A stretch of DNA of 64,000 nt. Origin: Dechloromonas denitrificans. GTDB taxonomy: Bacteria > Pseudomonadota > Gammaproteobacteria > Burkholderiales > Rhodocyclaceae. Position 1 is the stretch's first letter. Every line of letters begins with the position of its first letter. The stretch spans positions 4,047,001 to 4,111,000 of the forward strand of contig NZ_CP075185.1 of NCBI RefSeq assembly GCF_020510685.1, read 5' to 3'. Position numbers and translations under genes: made by a program. Shown here one piece after another: positions 17,009 to 28,692 of the stretch. The notes under the pieces were generated by a model. That model made no database searches. It was not told where the DNA came from and saw nothing but the letters and a program-made list of their open reading frames with translations.

Positions 17009-17773
17009 ATGAAAATCGCCACCTGGAACGTCAATTCGCTGAAAGTTCGCCTGCCACATCTGCTCGACTGGCTCGCCGAGCAGCAGCCGGATGCGCTGTG
17101 CCTGCAGGAACTGAAGCTGGAAGACCAGAACTTTCCGCGCGCCGAAATCGAGGCGGCCGGCTACCAGGTCGCCTTTTCCGGCCAGAAGACCTATAACGGC
17201 GTCGCCCTCCTCGCCCGTCAGCCGATCAACGATGTGCTGTGCGGCAACCCACGCTTTCCCGACGAACAGAAACGCCTGATTACCGGCACCGTCGGCGACA
17301 CGCGCATCGTCTGCGCCTACATGCCGAACGGCCAGGAAGTCGGCTGCGACAAGTACGACTACAAGCTGCGCTGGCTGGATGCCCTGGCCGACTGGCTGGG
17401 CGACGAGCTGGCCAGCCACCCGCGACTGGCGCTGTGCGGCGACTACAACATCGCGCCGGACGACCGCGACGTCCATGACCCGAAACGCTGGGCCGACTGC
17501 ATCCTGGTCTCCCCCCCCGAGCGCGCCGCTTTCCAGCGCCTGTGCGGCCTCGGGCTGGAAGACAGCTTCCGGCTGTTCGAGCAACCGGAAAAGACCTTCT
17601 CCTGGTGGGACTACCGGATGCTGGGTTTCCAGAAGAACCTCGGCTTGCGCATCGATCACATCCTGCTGTCGAAACCGCTCGCCGAGCAATGCACGGCGGC
17701 CGGCATCGATCGTGCCCCGCGCAAACGCGAACGCCCGTCCGATCACGCACCGGCCTGGGCGATCGTCAACTGA
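17009..17773 (+). CDS. xthA: Exodeoxyribonuclease III
   Basis: An AP endonuclease / 3'-5' exonuclease of base-excision repair, 254 aa. Catalytic signatures of the exonuclease-endonuclease-phosphatase family are clear: 'TWNVNSLKVRL' with the conserved Asn, 'LCLQELKLED' with the metal-binding Glu, 'GDYNIAPDDRDVHDP', 'LRIDHILLS' and the terminal 'SDHAPAW' with the catalytic Asp-His. The start is the ATG at 17009, matching the family N-terminus; a longer frame upstream to 16952 has no support. The Crp/Fnr gene starts one base after its stop, so the two are probably co-transcribed. Confidence 0.95.
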   Translation: MKIATWNVNSLKVRLPHLLDWLAEQQPDALCLQELKLEDQNFPRAEIEAAGYQVAFSGQKTYNGVALLARQPINDVLCGNPRFPDEQKRLITGTVGDTRIVCAYMPNGQEVGCDKYDYKLRWLDALADWLGDELASHPRLALCGDYNIAPDDRDVHDPKRWADCILVSPPERAAFQRLCGLGLEDSFRLFEQPEKTFSWWDYRMLGFQKNLGLRIDHILLSKPLAEQCTAAGIDRAPRKRERPSDHAPAWAIVN

Positions 17774-17774
17774 C

Positions 17775-18449
17775 ATGGCGCCGACTGCCGCGGTCGAACC
17801 GCAACGGCTGCTGAACCTCTACCCGGCCCTGTCCGGTTTGCCGGCCGAGCGTCTGGCCGCGCTGCTTCAACCCGGCGCCGTCATGCATCTGCCGGCCGGC
17901 GCCGCAGTTTTCGCCGAGCACCAGCCGTGCCAGGGCTTTCCGCTGCTACTCGAAGGCAGCATCAAGGTCGTCAAACTGGCCGCCAGCGGCCGCGAATTGA
18001 TGCTCTACCGCGTCGGCCCCGGTGGCTCGTGCATCATCAGTTCGAGCTGCCTGCTCGGCCATACCGAGTACAACGCGCGCGGCATCGCCGAAACACCGCT
18101 CACCCTGCTTGCCCTCCCGGTAACGGCCTTCGCGGCGCTGATGCTCGAGCACGCCCCGTTCCGCGACTTCGTCTTTCACCTGTTCGCCGAGCGCATCGGA
18201 GAACTGATGCAACTGGTCGAGGAAGTCGCCTTCGCCCGCCTCGATCAGCGCCTGGCCAAGCTGCTGCTGGCCCGCAACGAAGCCGTTCTGAATGTCACGC
18301 ACCAGCAACTGGCCGACGAACTGGGCAGCGTCCGTGAAATCGTCAGCCGCCTGCTCAAGGGGTTCTCCGCCCAAGGCCTGGTCACACTCGGCCGGGAGCA
18401 ACTGAGCATCGTTGACCGTGCCGGCCTGCAGAAGATGGCGCTTGTGTGA
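17775..18449 (+). CDS. Crp/Fnr-family transcriptional regulator
   Basis: A 224-aa regulator with an N-terminal cyclic-nucleotide-like beta-barrel (about 20-130) and a C-terminal winged HTH ('THQQLADELGSVREIVSRLL'). The effector domain carries 'GGSCIISSSCLLGHTEYNA' with two cysteines; similar Cys pairs occur in a subgroup of Crp/Fnr proteins, but the Fnr Fe-S cysteine pattern at the N-terminus is absent. It begins one base after xthA. The gene 73 bp downstream is a small DUF2892 membrane protein, and this pairing may indicate its target. The ligand is unknown. Confidence 0.88.
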   Translation: MAPTAAVEPQRLLNLYPALSGLPAERLAALLQPGAVMHLPAGAAVFAEHQPCQGFPLLLEGSIKVVKLAASGRELMLYRVGPGGSCIISSSCLLGHTEYNARGIAETPLTLLALPVTAFAALMLEHAPFRDFVFHLFAERIGELMQLVEEVAFARLDQRLAKLLLARNEAVLNVTHQQLADELGSVREIVSRLLKGFSAQGLVTLGREQLSIVDRAGLQKMALV

Positions 18450-18452
18450 CTG

Positions 18453-18465
18453 AGGTTACATACCT
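18453..18465. promoter_or_regulatory. Small dyad upstream of the DUF2892 gene
   Basis: AGGT-TACAT-ACCT, a short inverted repeat between the Crp/Fnr stop and the DUF2892 gene. It could be an operator for the adjacent regulator, but it is short and does not match the Fnr consensus. Confidence 0.25.
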
Positions 18466-18522
18466 GGTCATCAACCATCGTTAAAGTCCGGCCCGTACCC
18501 ACTAATCGACGGAGAACACATC

Positions 18523-18714
18523 ATGAAAACCAATGTTGGCGGCATCGACAAAATTTTGCGCATCGTCGTTGGCCTCGGCCTGATCGGCGCCACGGCAGCC
18601 GGCATGCTGCCGGTCTGGGGCTACATCGGCATCGTCCCGCTCGCCACCGGCTTGATGGGCTGGTGCCCGGCCTACTCGCTGTTCGGCATCAAGACCTGCC
18701 CGATGAAGAAGTAA
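18523..18714 (+). CDS. DUF2892 small inner-membrane protein
   Basis: A 63-aa protein matching the DUF2892 family (as in the C-terminal part of YgaP): 'VGGIDKILRIVVGLGLIG', two membrane helices ('LRIVVGLGLIGATAAGML' and 'GYIGIVPLATGLMG'), then 'WCPAYSLFGIKTCPMK' with two conserved cysteines. A GGAGA ribosome-binding site precedes the ATG. The role is not established; YgaP-type members are tied to rhodanese/sulfur chemistry. It follows a Crp/Fnr regulator and is closed by a strong terminator. Confidence 0.85.
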   Translation: MKTNVGGIDKILRIVVGLGLIGATAAGMLPVWGYIGIVPLATGLMGWCPAYSLFGIKTCPMKK

Positions 18715-18732
18715 TTCGGCCACAGCAAATAA

Positions 18733-18757
18733 AAACCCCGCCGCGGCGGGGTTTTTT
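18733..18757. terminator. Bidirectional terminator between DUF2892 gene and rsmA
   Basis: AAAAACCCCGCC-G-CGGCGGGGTTTTTT: a GC-rich stem flanked by A-tract and T-tract, so it can serve both the plus-strand DUF2892 gene and the minus-strand rsmA operon. Confidence 0.85.
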
Positions 18758-18794
18758 GTCACCTGCGAAACGCGGGCGATGGTATCCCTTGAGG

Positions 18795-19562
18795 TTAACT
18801 CAGATAGTTGGCAATGCGGACATAGCCTTCGACCGGAATATCTTCAGCCCGACGGGTCGGATCGATGCCGAGCTCGGCAAATCCGGCATCGCTGAGCATG
18901 CCTTTCAGCGTGTTGCGCAGCATCTTGCGGCGCTGCGAGAAGGCCGTCTGGACAACCTGCGACAGCTTGGCCTGGCTTTTCGCGGTGAGTTCTGAAACAT
19001 CCTTGGGGATCAGGCGGACCACGGCCGATTGAACCTTGGGCGGCGGATCGAAGCATTCCGGCGGCACGTCGATCAGCCACTCGAGGTGAAAGCGGTATTG
19101 CAACATCACCGAAATCCGGCTGAAGTCGGTTTCGCCAGGCACCGCCACCAGCCGCTCGACAACTTCCTTCTGCAGCATGAAATGCATGTCATGGACGATG
19201 CCGACGTACTCAGCAAGATGGAAGAGCAGCGGCGTCGAGATGTTGTAGGGCAGATTGCCGACCAGCCGCAGATCCTTGCCGATAGTGGCGAAGTCGAAAG
19301 CCAGCGCGTCGCCTTCGTGGATCGTCATGCGAGCGGGTGGGTGCAGAGTCTTCAGCCGGGCGATCAGGTCGCGGTCGATTTCGACGACATGCAGATGATC
19401 GAGGCGGGCCATCAGCGGCTCGGTGATCGCCCCCAGGCCGGGGCCGATTTCGACGACGGTATCGCCACGCTGCGGATCGATGGCCGAAACGATGGCATTG
19501 ATGATGCCGTGGTCGACAAGGAAATTCTGGCCGAAGCGTTTGCGAGCGACGTGGCCTTTCAT
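18795..19562 (-). CDS. rsmA: 16S rRNA dimethyladenosine transferase (RsmA/KsgA)
   Basis: It dimethylates two adjacent adenines in helix 45 of 16S rRNA late in 30S assembly, using S-adenosylmethionine. The 255-aa protein starts '[14 protein letters not shown]', has the SAM-binding '[14 protein letters not shown]' and the catalytic '[14 protein letters not shown]'. The frame is open further upstream but the ATG at 19562 fits the family start and overlaps the pdxA stop as ATGA. It is the last gene of the lptD-surA-pdxA-rsmA operon and ends at a bidirectional terminator. Confidence 0.96.
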   Translation of the reverse strand: MKGHVARKRFGQNFLVDHGIINAIVSAIDPQRGDTVVEIGPGLGAITEPLMARLDHLHVVEIDRDLIARLKTLHPPARMTIHEGDALAFDFATIGKDLRLVGNLPYNISTPLLFHLAEYVGIVHDMHFMLQKEVVERLVAVPGETDFSRISVMLQYRFHLEWLIDVPPECFDPPPKVQSAVVRLIPKDVSELTAKSQAKLSQVVQTAFSQRRKMLRNTLKGMLSDAGFAELGIDPTRRAEDIPVEGYVRIANYLS

Positions 19563-20554
19563 GGGGTGTGTACCTTTACAGTGGCCATGCGGGCCGCCTC
19601 GGCGACCGCTTCGAACAGGCTGCCCGGATCGGCGCGGCCGGTGCCGGCGAGTTCCAGCGCGGTGCCGTGGTCGACCGACGTGCGGATGATCGGCAATCCC
19701 AGCGTGACATTGATGCCGTGGCCGAAAGTGGCGTATTTGAGAGCGGTCAGTCCCTGGTCGTGATACATGGCGAGGACGGCATCGCCCTGGGCCAGCATCG
19801 GCGGCGTGAACATCGTGTCGGCCGGTAGCGGACCGATCAGTTGCATGCCGGCGGCACGCAGTTTCTCGAGCACCGGGGTGATGATCTCGATTTCCTCGCG
19901 GCCCAGATAACCGCCTTCGCCGGCATGAGGATTGAGCCCGGCAACCAGGATGCGCGGTTGGGCCAGCGCGTATTTCTGCTGCAGATCCGCCTGCAGGATG
20001 CGCAGCGTTTGCTCCAGGACGTCGGCGGTAATCGCCGCCGGCACATCCTTCAGCGGCAGATGCGTGGTGACCAGCGCGACGCGTAGCGGACCGCGTTCGG
20101 TGCTGCCGGCCAGCATCATGACGACGAGCGGCGTCGCAGTCTTTTCCGCGAGATATTCGGTGTGGCCGGTGAACGGCACGCCGGCTTCGTTGATCACCCC
20201 CTTGTGCACCGGCGCGGTGACCATCGCGGCGAATTCGCCGGACTGACAGCCGGCCAAGGCGCGATCGAGCAGAGCGAGAACATAAGCGCCGTTGGCGGCG
20301 TTCAGCACGCCGGCCTTCGCCGGCGCGGCGAGCGGAACATGCAGGACATCGAGCACGTTCCGGTCTGCCGGATTGCTCGGGCAATAATCGCGCAGGCTGA
20401 CGTCGAGCCCGAGGCTTGCCGCCCGTTCAGCCAACAGCGAGCGATCGCCCAGGATGACCGGTTGCGCATCGCCCGCGTAGCCGGCCAACCGCAGGCACAG
20501 CTCCGGGCCGATGCCGGCCGGTTCGCCGCTGGTCACGGCAATGATCGGCCGCAT
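19559..20554 (-). CDS. pdxA: 4-hydroxythreonine-4-phosphate dehydrogenase
   Basis: It oxidises 4-phosphohydroxy-L-threonine in the DXP-dependent pyridoxal 5'-phosphate pathway (NAD, divalent metal). The 331-aa protein has the family opening '[15 protein letters not shown]', '[11 protein letters not shown]' with a metal-ligand His, '[14 protein letters not shown]' and '[12 protein letters not shown]' with another metal-ligand His. The stop of surA and the start of pdxA share one base (TGATG), and the pdxA stop overlaps the rsmA start, so translation is probably coupled. Confidence 0.96.
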   Translation of the reverse strand: MRPIIAVTSGEPAGIGPELCLRLAGYAGDAQPVILGDRSLLAERAASLGLDVSLRDYCPSNPADRNVLDVLHVPLAAPAKAGVLNAANGAYVLALLDRALAGCQSGEFAAMVTAPVHKGVINEAGVPFTGHTEYLAEKTATPLVVMMLAGSTERGPLRVALVTTHLPLKDVPAAITADVLEQTLRILQADLQQKYALAQPRILVAGLNPHAGEGGYLGREEIEIITPVLEKLRAAGMQLIGPLPADTMFTPPMLAQGDAVLAMYHDQGLTALKYATFGHGINVTLGLPIIRTSVDHGTALELAGTGRADPGSLFEAVAEAARMATVKVHTP

Positions 20555-21870
20555 CAGTTTTCTTCGAGGCGGTTTTCGACGTAACTGCGGTCGCGCATCT
20601 GGCGTAGCCAGTCCTGATAGGCCTCATCAAGTTTGCGGTCGCGCAAGGCCTGGCGGGCGACGCCACGCTGGCGCTCGACCGAGACATCACGCTCGCGACG
20701 CTCCTGAACCTGGATCAGATGCATGCCGAAAGGCGACTGGACGACAGGGCTGAGGTCGCCCGGTTTCAGCGCGTCCATCGCCCTCTCGAACTCGGGTACC
20801 GTATCACCCGGGCTCAGCCAGCCGAGATCGCCGCCCTTGGCGGCGGAACCGTCTTGCGAGTAGAGGCGGGCCTGTTCGGCAAAATCGATACCGTTGACGA
20901 TGCGCTCGCGCACATTTTCCAGCTTGCGGCGGGCTTCGCTTTCCGAAACCACTTCATTGATGCGCACCAGGATGTGGCGAGCCTTGGTTTGCTGGACCGA
21001 CGCCGGCGCGCTGCCACCGCGCTTGGCGATCAATTTGACAATATGAAAACCAGCCGAGGAGCGCAGCAGCTCGCTGACTTCACCGACCGGCAAGCGGGCC
21101 GCCACCTCCGAATAAAGCGCCGGCAAACGATCCAGTGGCCGCCAGCCGAGGGCGCCGCCTTGCAATGCATCGGGGGCATCGGAAAAGGCCGCCGTCAGGA
21201 CGGCAAAATTCTCGCCGGCCCGCGCCCGCGCCAATGCCTGTTCGCCGCGCAGGCGAAGTTTCTGCAGTTGTTCCGGACTGGCCGACTCGGGGGCACGCAA
21301 CAGGATGTGCGCCAGCTCGTACTCCTCGTTGCCGCCGGTAGCCACCTGGCTTGCCAGATAGTTGTCGATTTCTCCGTCGGAAATAACCAGTTTGCTATCG
21401 ACTTCGCGCTCACGCAGGCGAACCGTGGTCAGTTCATTGCGGATCTCCTCGCGGAATTTGGCGTACTCGATGCCGTCTTTTTCCAGCGCCTGACGGAACT
21501 GCGGCAGCGACAGCTTGTTATTGGCGGCAATCCGGTTGATCGCCTGATCAAGCTGGGCGTCATCGATGCGCAGACCGCTCTCGCGGGCATATTGCAACTG
21601 CACACGGTCCATGATCAGGCGCTCGAGCATCTGGCGCTCCAGCACATCCTGCGGCGGTAGCGGCGTACCCTGTTTCTGCAGCTGCTTCAGCGCCGATTCC
21701 AGGCGGCTGCGCAACTCGTAGTAGGTAATGACCTCATTGCCGACGACCGCGACAATGCGGTCGGCCTCGACCGGCTCGTCCGGTGCGGCCTGCACGGGAG
21801 TGCCGAGAAAGACACTGAGACTGAAGATCAAGGCAAGCAGACGACTGATAAGTTTGGGCATGGTGATCAT
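20554..21870 (-). CDS. surA: Periplasmic chaperone / peptidyl-prolyl isomerase SurA
   Basis: A chaperone for outer-membrane beta-barrel proteins, including LptD encoded just upstream. The 438 aa include a signal peptide ('[22 protein letters not shown]'), an N-terminal chaperone domain ('[15 protein letters not shown]'), and two parvulin domains at about 175-275 ('[16 protein letters not shown]') and 285-385 ('[15 protein letters not shown]', '[14 protein letters not shown]'), then the C-terminal helix. The ATG at 21870 overlaps the lptD stop (ATGA); a second in-frame ATG three codons later is possible. Confidence 0.95.
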   Translation of the reverse strand: MITMPKLISRLLALIFSLSVFLGTPVQAAPDEPVEADRIVAVVGNEVITYYELRSRLESALKQLQKQGTPLPPQDVLERQMLERLIMDRVQLQYARESGLRIDDAQLDQAINRIAANNKLSLPQFRQALEKDGIEYAKFREEIRNELTTVRLREREVDSKLVISDGEIDNYLASQVATGGNEEYELAHILLRAPESASPEQLQKLRLRGEQALARARAGENFAVLTAAFSDAPDALQGGALGWRPLDRLPALYSEVAARLPVGEVSELLRSSAGFHIVKLIAKRGGSAPASVQQTKARHILVRINEVVSESEARRKLENVRERIVNGIDFAEQARLYSQDGSAAKGGDLGWLSPGDTVPEFERAMDALKPGDLSPVVQSPFGMHLIQVQERRERDVSVERQRGVARQALRDRKLDEAYQDWLRQMRDRSYVENRLEEN

Positions 21871-24404
21871 TGTGGGGTGAGCAGGCTGCTACTGACGGGC
21901 AACTCGTTGGTTTTACCGTAGCCTGGAATGCTGCGCCGGAGAAGGCCGAGAGGATTGGAGCCGATACTGCCAAAATCGCTCAGCTCGAGCTGGAAGAATA
22001 CATTGGTACTCGGTGTACCGGAAACGGCCTCGAGACGCTGGGCAACAACACGCACCGCCCAGCAGCCGGTATTGTATTCGACACCACCAATGGCTTCGAG
22101 CAATTGACTGTCCTTGAGCGACCAGTTGTAACGTCCGACAGCATACCAGTTGGCAGCAAGCGGCCACTGGCCGGCGATATCGATCTGGTCGACCAGGCCT
22201 TTGCTGGTCAGCGGGTCGCGTGTATAGCGGTAGCTGGCACTCAATACCTTGCCGAAATCCGGTTGGTAACGCGCACCGACCGACAGCCGCTCGCTGGCCC
22301 CGTCGCGATAGTTGTATTCCCAGGCCGCATCGGCATAGGTTTTCGGCAAGACCAGGCCGTTGACCGCGGCAACCAGGTTGGAGAAATCTTCGGCGCGGCG
22401 GGTTTCACCGGGAATAGTGACCCGTTGCGGCTTGAAATAGTAGCGCTGGCCGATCATCGCCTTGAAGCGCTCGACACCGGTACTGGCATCGAGCAGACGG
22501 GTGGTCAACGCCGCCGTCAGCTGATTGGCATCGTTGATCCGGTCATAACCGCTGTAACGGTTCTCGGCAAAAATCTGGGCGAAATTGAAGTCGGACAGAC
22601 CGGCATCGAAGACCGGAATCTTGCTCTGGTCCTTGTACGGAATGTTGACGTAATAGAGGCGCGGCTCCAACGTCTGGATGTAGTCGGTATCGAGCCATTT
22701 GCTCTCGCGCTCGAAAATCGCCGTCGAGTCGAGCGTGAAAACAGGCAACGTGCGGCTGACGCTGGTCGGCTCACCGGCAAGCTGCTGATCAAGCGCATAG
22801 CGGGTCATATGCACGCCAACCTTGGGTGTGATCTGGAAGGCCGGATGGACGATTGGCAGCGACACTTGCGGATAAAGGACGAAGCGGTCGCCAACAACCT
22901 TGTCCGGGTGGGTGAAGCGCGAGAACTGGGCAATCATGCTGAGATCGGTCTTCAGTACATTCGGCCGGAAGCCGACGATGTTGATTTGCGGTTCAAGGAA
23001 ATAAGGCCGGACAACCGGGTTGAGTGGATCCGGCTGCAAGGTCTGATAGCGCAACATCTGGGTCGTCGTTTGCAACCATGGCGACGGCGCATAAGTCAGC
23101 GAGAGCTGCTGCGGCAGTTGGGTCTGCGAAGTCTGCAACATGCGGGAAGACATATCTTCCCAGTAGCGATCGTCGGACACCTCCTGCCAGTTTACCGCCG
23201 CTGAAAAGCCGCGTCCGAGGTAGTGCTGGTGCTGAATGTTGTAGGCGTAACGACGGCGATTCTCGATCTCGTCGTTGGGCATGTACTCCAGACGCGTTAC
23301 GCCGCGGTAATTCGAATCGAGGTACTGCCCTTCGACCCCGAGCTGGAAGCCGCGCTTGCTCATGTAGCGCGGATAGAAGGTCGCATCGTAATTCGGCGCA
23401 ATGTTCCAGTAGTAGGGCACGGTAACATCGAGGCCATTCAGGGTCGATGTCGAGAAAAACGGGTGCAGCACGCCGGAACGGCGCTGATTGTTCAGGGCGA
23501 AGGAAGCCAGCGGCGAATAGAAGATCGGAACATCCTTGAACCACAACGAGACATTGCTACCATCTCCGACATTCCGGTCGTAGTCGAGGTGCATGTCCGA
23601 GGCCTGCAGATACCAGTCCGTCTGGCCCGGCTTGCAGGTCGAGTAGGTCGCGTTGGTCAGGTTGATCTGGTTCTCGCCCTCGAAATCGGTCCGTTCGGCA
23701 TGACCGCTCGCTGACGACAGGCGACGGGCCGGCGCAACCGTCGGCAAGCCATAGCTGTTGGGTACGTTCAGCATCATCGGTGCACCGGTCGATCCGGCAT
23801 TGCTGCTGGCCACGGTAACGACCGTCTGTTGCTGCCGATAGAGCTTGCTGGCCACTTCCTTGACGATGTAATAATCGGCGTTCTCGGCAAAGCCGATCTG
23901 CTCGGCCAGCTTCATCCGCAGATGCGGCGTCGTTACCTCGGTCCCTTCCTGCAGCAAACGGACACTGCCGGTCGCATCAACTTCATCTTCGATCGGCCAG
24001 TAGACGAGCTTGTCGGCAAAAAGCAGCGAGCCGGCCTTGCGCAATTCGACATCGCCATCCGCCTCGGTCACTTCGTTGGTGCGCCCCTCGATGTGATCGG
24101 CAACCAGAAACATCGGGTAACTATCGTCTTTTTTCAACTCGACGGGATTCTCGACGCCGACCCCGGACGACCGTGACGGCCTGGACTTGCCGAGCACATT
24201 GAACTTGCGCTCGGTGCGCAAACGCACCGGAGTATCGTTAGCCGCCAGCTGCATTACCGTGATCGCTTCGCCGGCCGGGGGCAAATCACCGGCCACACCT
24301 TGGATTACCGGCAGATGCGCCGCGTCGACTGCGTGACTCGCCTGCATTCCGGCGAACAGGCAACAAACGAAAAAGGCAAGCGGACGGCGGGCAAAACCGG
24401 TCAT
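21867..24404 (-). CDS. lptD: LPS-assembly outer-membrane protein LptD
   Basis: An outer-membrane beta-barrel that with LptE inserts lipopolysaccharide into the outer leaflet. 845 aa from the ATG at 24404: signal peptide ('[20 protein letters not shown]'), periplasmic beta-jellyroll (about 75-230, '[14 protein letters not shown]' onward), then the barrel with conserved '[19 protein letters not shown]' and '[20 protein letters not shown]'. After the signal peptide I find only two cysteines, in 'TYSTCKPGQ' and 'NTGCWAVRV', instead of the four of E. coli; they match the long-range disulfide pair. A TTG at 24419 was rejected as start. First gene of lptD-surA-pdxA-rsmA. Confidence 0.95.
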   Translation of the reverse strand: MTGFARRPLAFFVCCLFAGMQASHAVDAAHLPVIQGVAGDLPPAGEAITVMQLAANDTPVRLRTERKFNVLGKSRPSRSSGVGVENPVELKKDDSYPMFLVADHIEGRTNEVTEADGDVELRKAGSLLFADKLVYWPIEDEVDATGSVRLLQEGTEVTTPHLRMKLAEQIGFAENADYYIVKEVASKLYRQQQTVVTVASSNAGSTGAPMMLNVPNSYGLPTVAPARRLSSASGHAERTDFEGENQINLTNATYSTCKPGQTDWYLQASDMHLDYDRNVGDGSNVSLWFKDVPIFYSPLASFALNNQRRSGVLHPFFSTSTLNGLDVTVPYYWNIAPNYDATFYPRYMSKRGFQLGVEGQYLDSNYRGVTRLEYMPNDEIENRRRYAYNIQHQHYLGRGFSAAVNWQEVSDDRYWEDMSSRMLQTSQTQLPQQLSLTYAPSPWLQTTTQMLRYQTLQPDPLNPVVRPYFLEPQINIVGFRPNVLKTDLSMIAQFSRFTHPDKVVGDRFVLYPQVSLPIVHPAFQITPKVGVHMTRYALDQQLAGEPTSVSRTLPVFTLDSTAIFERESKWLDTDYIQTLEPRLYYVNIPYKDQSKIPVFDAGLSDFNFAQIFAENRYSGYDRINDANQLTAALTTRLLDASTGVERFKAMIGQRYYFKPQRVTIPGETRRAEDFSNLVAAVNGLVLPKTYADAAWEYNYRDGASERLSVGARYQPDFGKVLSASYRYTRDPLTSKGLVDQIDIAGQWPLAANWYAVGRYNWSLKDSQLLEAIGGVEYNTGCWAVRVVAQRLEAVSGTPSTNVFFQLELSDFGSIGSNPLGLLRRSIPGYGKTNELPVSSSLLTPQ

Positions 24405-24452
24405 CTGGGCAATCAGCAAAGGGCCAGACCGGAATGGCCGATGCCCGAGTGT

Positions 24453-24470
24453 TAAAATCGGGCCATTTTA
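24453..24470. promoter_or_regulatory. Divergent -10-like dyad between lptD and amgK
   Basis: TAAAAT-CGGGCC-ATTTTA gives a -10-like hexamer on each strand within one 18-bp dyad, in the 87-bp gap between the two divergent genes. The -35 regions are poor on both sides, so this may be an operator instead of paired promoters. Confidence 0.35.
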
Positions 24471-24491
24471 CAACGAACCCACCCCAGGCAC

Positions 24492-25505
24492 ATGTCGCGC
24501 GATCAACTTGTTACAGACTGGGTTGCCAGTCGCTTTCCCGGACAGTCCGTCCAGATCACTCCGGCCTCGGCCGACGCCAGCTTTCGCCGCTATTTCCGGC
24601 TGACCTGGCCGGACGGCAGCACGCGCATCCTGATGGACGCGCCGCCCGACAAAGAGGACTGCCTGCCCTTCATCCACGTCGCCGGCCTGCTCGCCAAGGC
24701 TGACCTGGCCGCCCCGCGCGTCCTCGACAAGGATCTCGACAACGGTTTTCTGGTCCTCACCGACCTCGGCCGCATCGGCTATCTCGACGCCCTGAATGCC
24801 GACCTCAGCCTGGCCGACCTGCTGATCCGCCCGGTACTCGACGTGCTGGTCAAGTGGCAACTTGCCTCCAAGGCGAGCACGCTGCCGCCCTACGATGCCA
24901 CCCTGCTGCGCCGCGAACTCGACCTTTTTCCCGAGTGGTTCATCAGCCGTCATCGCGGCTACCCGTTGAGCGACGACGAGAAATCGATGCTCGACCGGAC
25001 CTTCAAATTCCTCATCAACTCGGCGCTGGCTCAGCCCAAGGTCTTCGTGCACCGCGATTTCATGCCGCGCAACCTGATGGTTGTCGAAAGCGCCGCCCGC
25101 CTGACACCGGGCATCATCGACTTCCAGGACGCCGTCTATGGTCCGATCAGTTACGACGTCGTTTCCCTCTTCCGCGACGCTTTCATTTCCTGGGAAGAAG
25201 AACAGGAAATCGACTGGGTCGTCCGCTACTGGGAAAAGGCCCGCGCCGCCGGCCTGCCGGTCCGTGCCGATTTCGGCGATTTCTGGCGCGATTACGAACT
25301 GATGGGCCTGCAGCGCCACCTCAAGGTACTCGGCATCTTCTGCCGCCTGAAGTACCGCGATGGCAAGGACAAATACAGCGAAGACCTGCCGCGCTTCATG
25401 AACTATGCGCGCAAGACGGCCGGCCGTTATGTCGCCCTGAAACCCTTGCTCAATCTGCTCGATGCGCTGGAAGGCAACACCCTGCAGGAGGGGATCAGAC
25501 GGTGA
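24492..25505 (+). CDS. amgK: N-acetylmuramate/N-acetylglucosamine anomeric kinase
   Basis: It phosphorylates MurNAc (and GlcNAc) at C1 in the peptidoglycan recycling route that bypasses de novo UDP-MurNAc synthesis. The 337-aa protein has an aminoglycoside-phosphotransferase-like kinase fold: N-lobe 'ASADASFRRYFRLTW', catalytic loop 'VFVHRDFMPRNLMV' (HxDxxxxN) and metal-binding 'GIIDFQDAVYGP'. Identification rests on the fold plus the gene directly downstream, murU. Divergent from lptD, the same order seen in Pseudomonas. This pathway commonly confers intrinsic tolerance to fosfomycin because it bypasses MurA. Confidence 0.9.
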   Translation: MSRDQLVTDWVASRFPGQSVQITPASADASFRRYFRLTWPDGSTRILMDAPPDKEDCLPFIHVAGLLAKADLAAPRVLDKDLDNGFLVLTDLGRIGYLDALNADLSLADLLIRPVLDVLVKWQLASKASTLPPYDATLLRRELDLFPEWFISRHRGYPLSDDEKSMLDRTFKFLINSALAQPKVFVHRDFMPRNLMVVESAARLTPGIIDFQDAVYGPISYDVVSLFRDAFISWEEEQEIDWVVRYWEKARAAGLPVRADFGDFWRDYELMGLQRHLKVLGIFCRLKYRDGKDKYSEDLPRFMNYARKTAGRYVALKPLLNLLDALEGNTLQEGIRR

Positions 25506-25509
25506 AGCG

Positions 25510-27546
<2,037 letters not shown>

Positions 27547-27554
<8 letters not shown>

Positions 27555-28692
27555 ACCGGTCGTCACCGACATCGACATCCTGATCATTGGCGCCGGCCCG
27601 GTCGGCATGACGCTGCACCTGGCACTGGCGGCCGGCGGCCAGCCGTCACTCCTCCTTGATCGCAACTCGCCGAACTCGGCCCAGGACGACCCGCGCGCCC
27701 TCGCCCTGGCGCATGGCGCCCGCCAGTTGCTGGAACAGATCAACGCCTGGCCGGCACGGGCCGCAACGCCGATCGAAACAATCCACGTTTCGCAAAAGGA
27801 CGGCTTCGGGCGGACGCTGATCAATTGCACCGATTACGCCCTGCCGGCGCTCGGCTATGTCGTCCGCTACCGCGACCTCGCCGCGGCGCTGGCCGGGCAA
27901 CTGGCGCCCGCCGCCCGGCTCGATGGGGTCGAAGTGCTCACCATCGCCCCGGGCGAAGGGCACGTCACCGTCAGCTTGCGCCAGGCCGGAACCCTGCGCA
28001 CGATCCGGACCAAGCTGCTGGTGCACGCCGAAGGCACGCCCGGCGACGACCCGGCCGTCACGGTCAGCGACTACGACCAGCATGCGGTGATTGCCGAAAT
28101 CACGCCACAACCCGGCCACAACCATTGCGCCTGGGAACGCTTCACGCCGGACGGCCCGCTCGCCCTGCTGCCGCTCGGCAACGAATACTCGGTGGTGTTC
28201 ACGCTGCCGCCGGCCAAGGCCGATGCCGTGATGGCGATGGACGACAGCGCCTTCACCGCCGCCCTGCAAAAACAGTTCGGCCAGCGCCTGCGCTTCGCCC
28301 AACCCGGCCCGCGCAGCCGCTTCCCGCTCGCCCTGCGCTTGCGCGACACGCTGGTCGAGGGCCACGAAGTGTGGATCGGCAATACCGCGCAAACCCTGCA
28401 CCCGGTTTCCGGCCAGGGTTTCAATCTCGGCATCCGCGACGCCTGGCAGCTCGCCGAAACATTGCTCAACAACGGCCTCGACCAGGCCAGCCTGGCCGCC
28501 TACGCCGCCAGCCGGCGCCTTGATCGCCGGGGCAGCGCTCTGTTCACCGACCGGATCGTCCGCGCCTTTTCGAACGACTGCGGCCCGCTCAAGCTGGCCC
28601 GCGGCCTCGGCCTGCTGGCCCTCGACCTCTGTCCGCCGGCCCGCCATTTCGTCGCCAAACGGATGATCTGGGGCGCCCGGGCTTGGCCATGA
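27547..28692 (+). CDS. ubiH: UbiH-type FAD-dependent hydroxylase (ubiquinone biosynthesis)
   Basis: A flavoprotein monooxygenase of the UbiH/UbiF/VisC group, 381 aa. FAD-binding motifs are clear: 'DILIIGAGPVGMTLHLAL' near the N-terminus, 'RYRDLAAALAGQL' and 'VWIGNTAQTLHPVSGQGFN' near residue 280. The neighbour pepP favours UbiH, which hydroxylates C6 of the ring, but members of this group vary in regiospecificity and one enzyme can do several steps in betaproteobacteria. Its start lies inside pepP (8-bp overlap) and its stop overlaps menA (ATGA). Confidence 0.88.

Noticed and set aside
18795..20384. 529-aa reading of RsmA with a long N-terminal extension
   Set aside because: The extension is a shadow of pdxA; the ATG at 19562 gives the normal family length and N-terminus.
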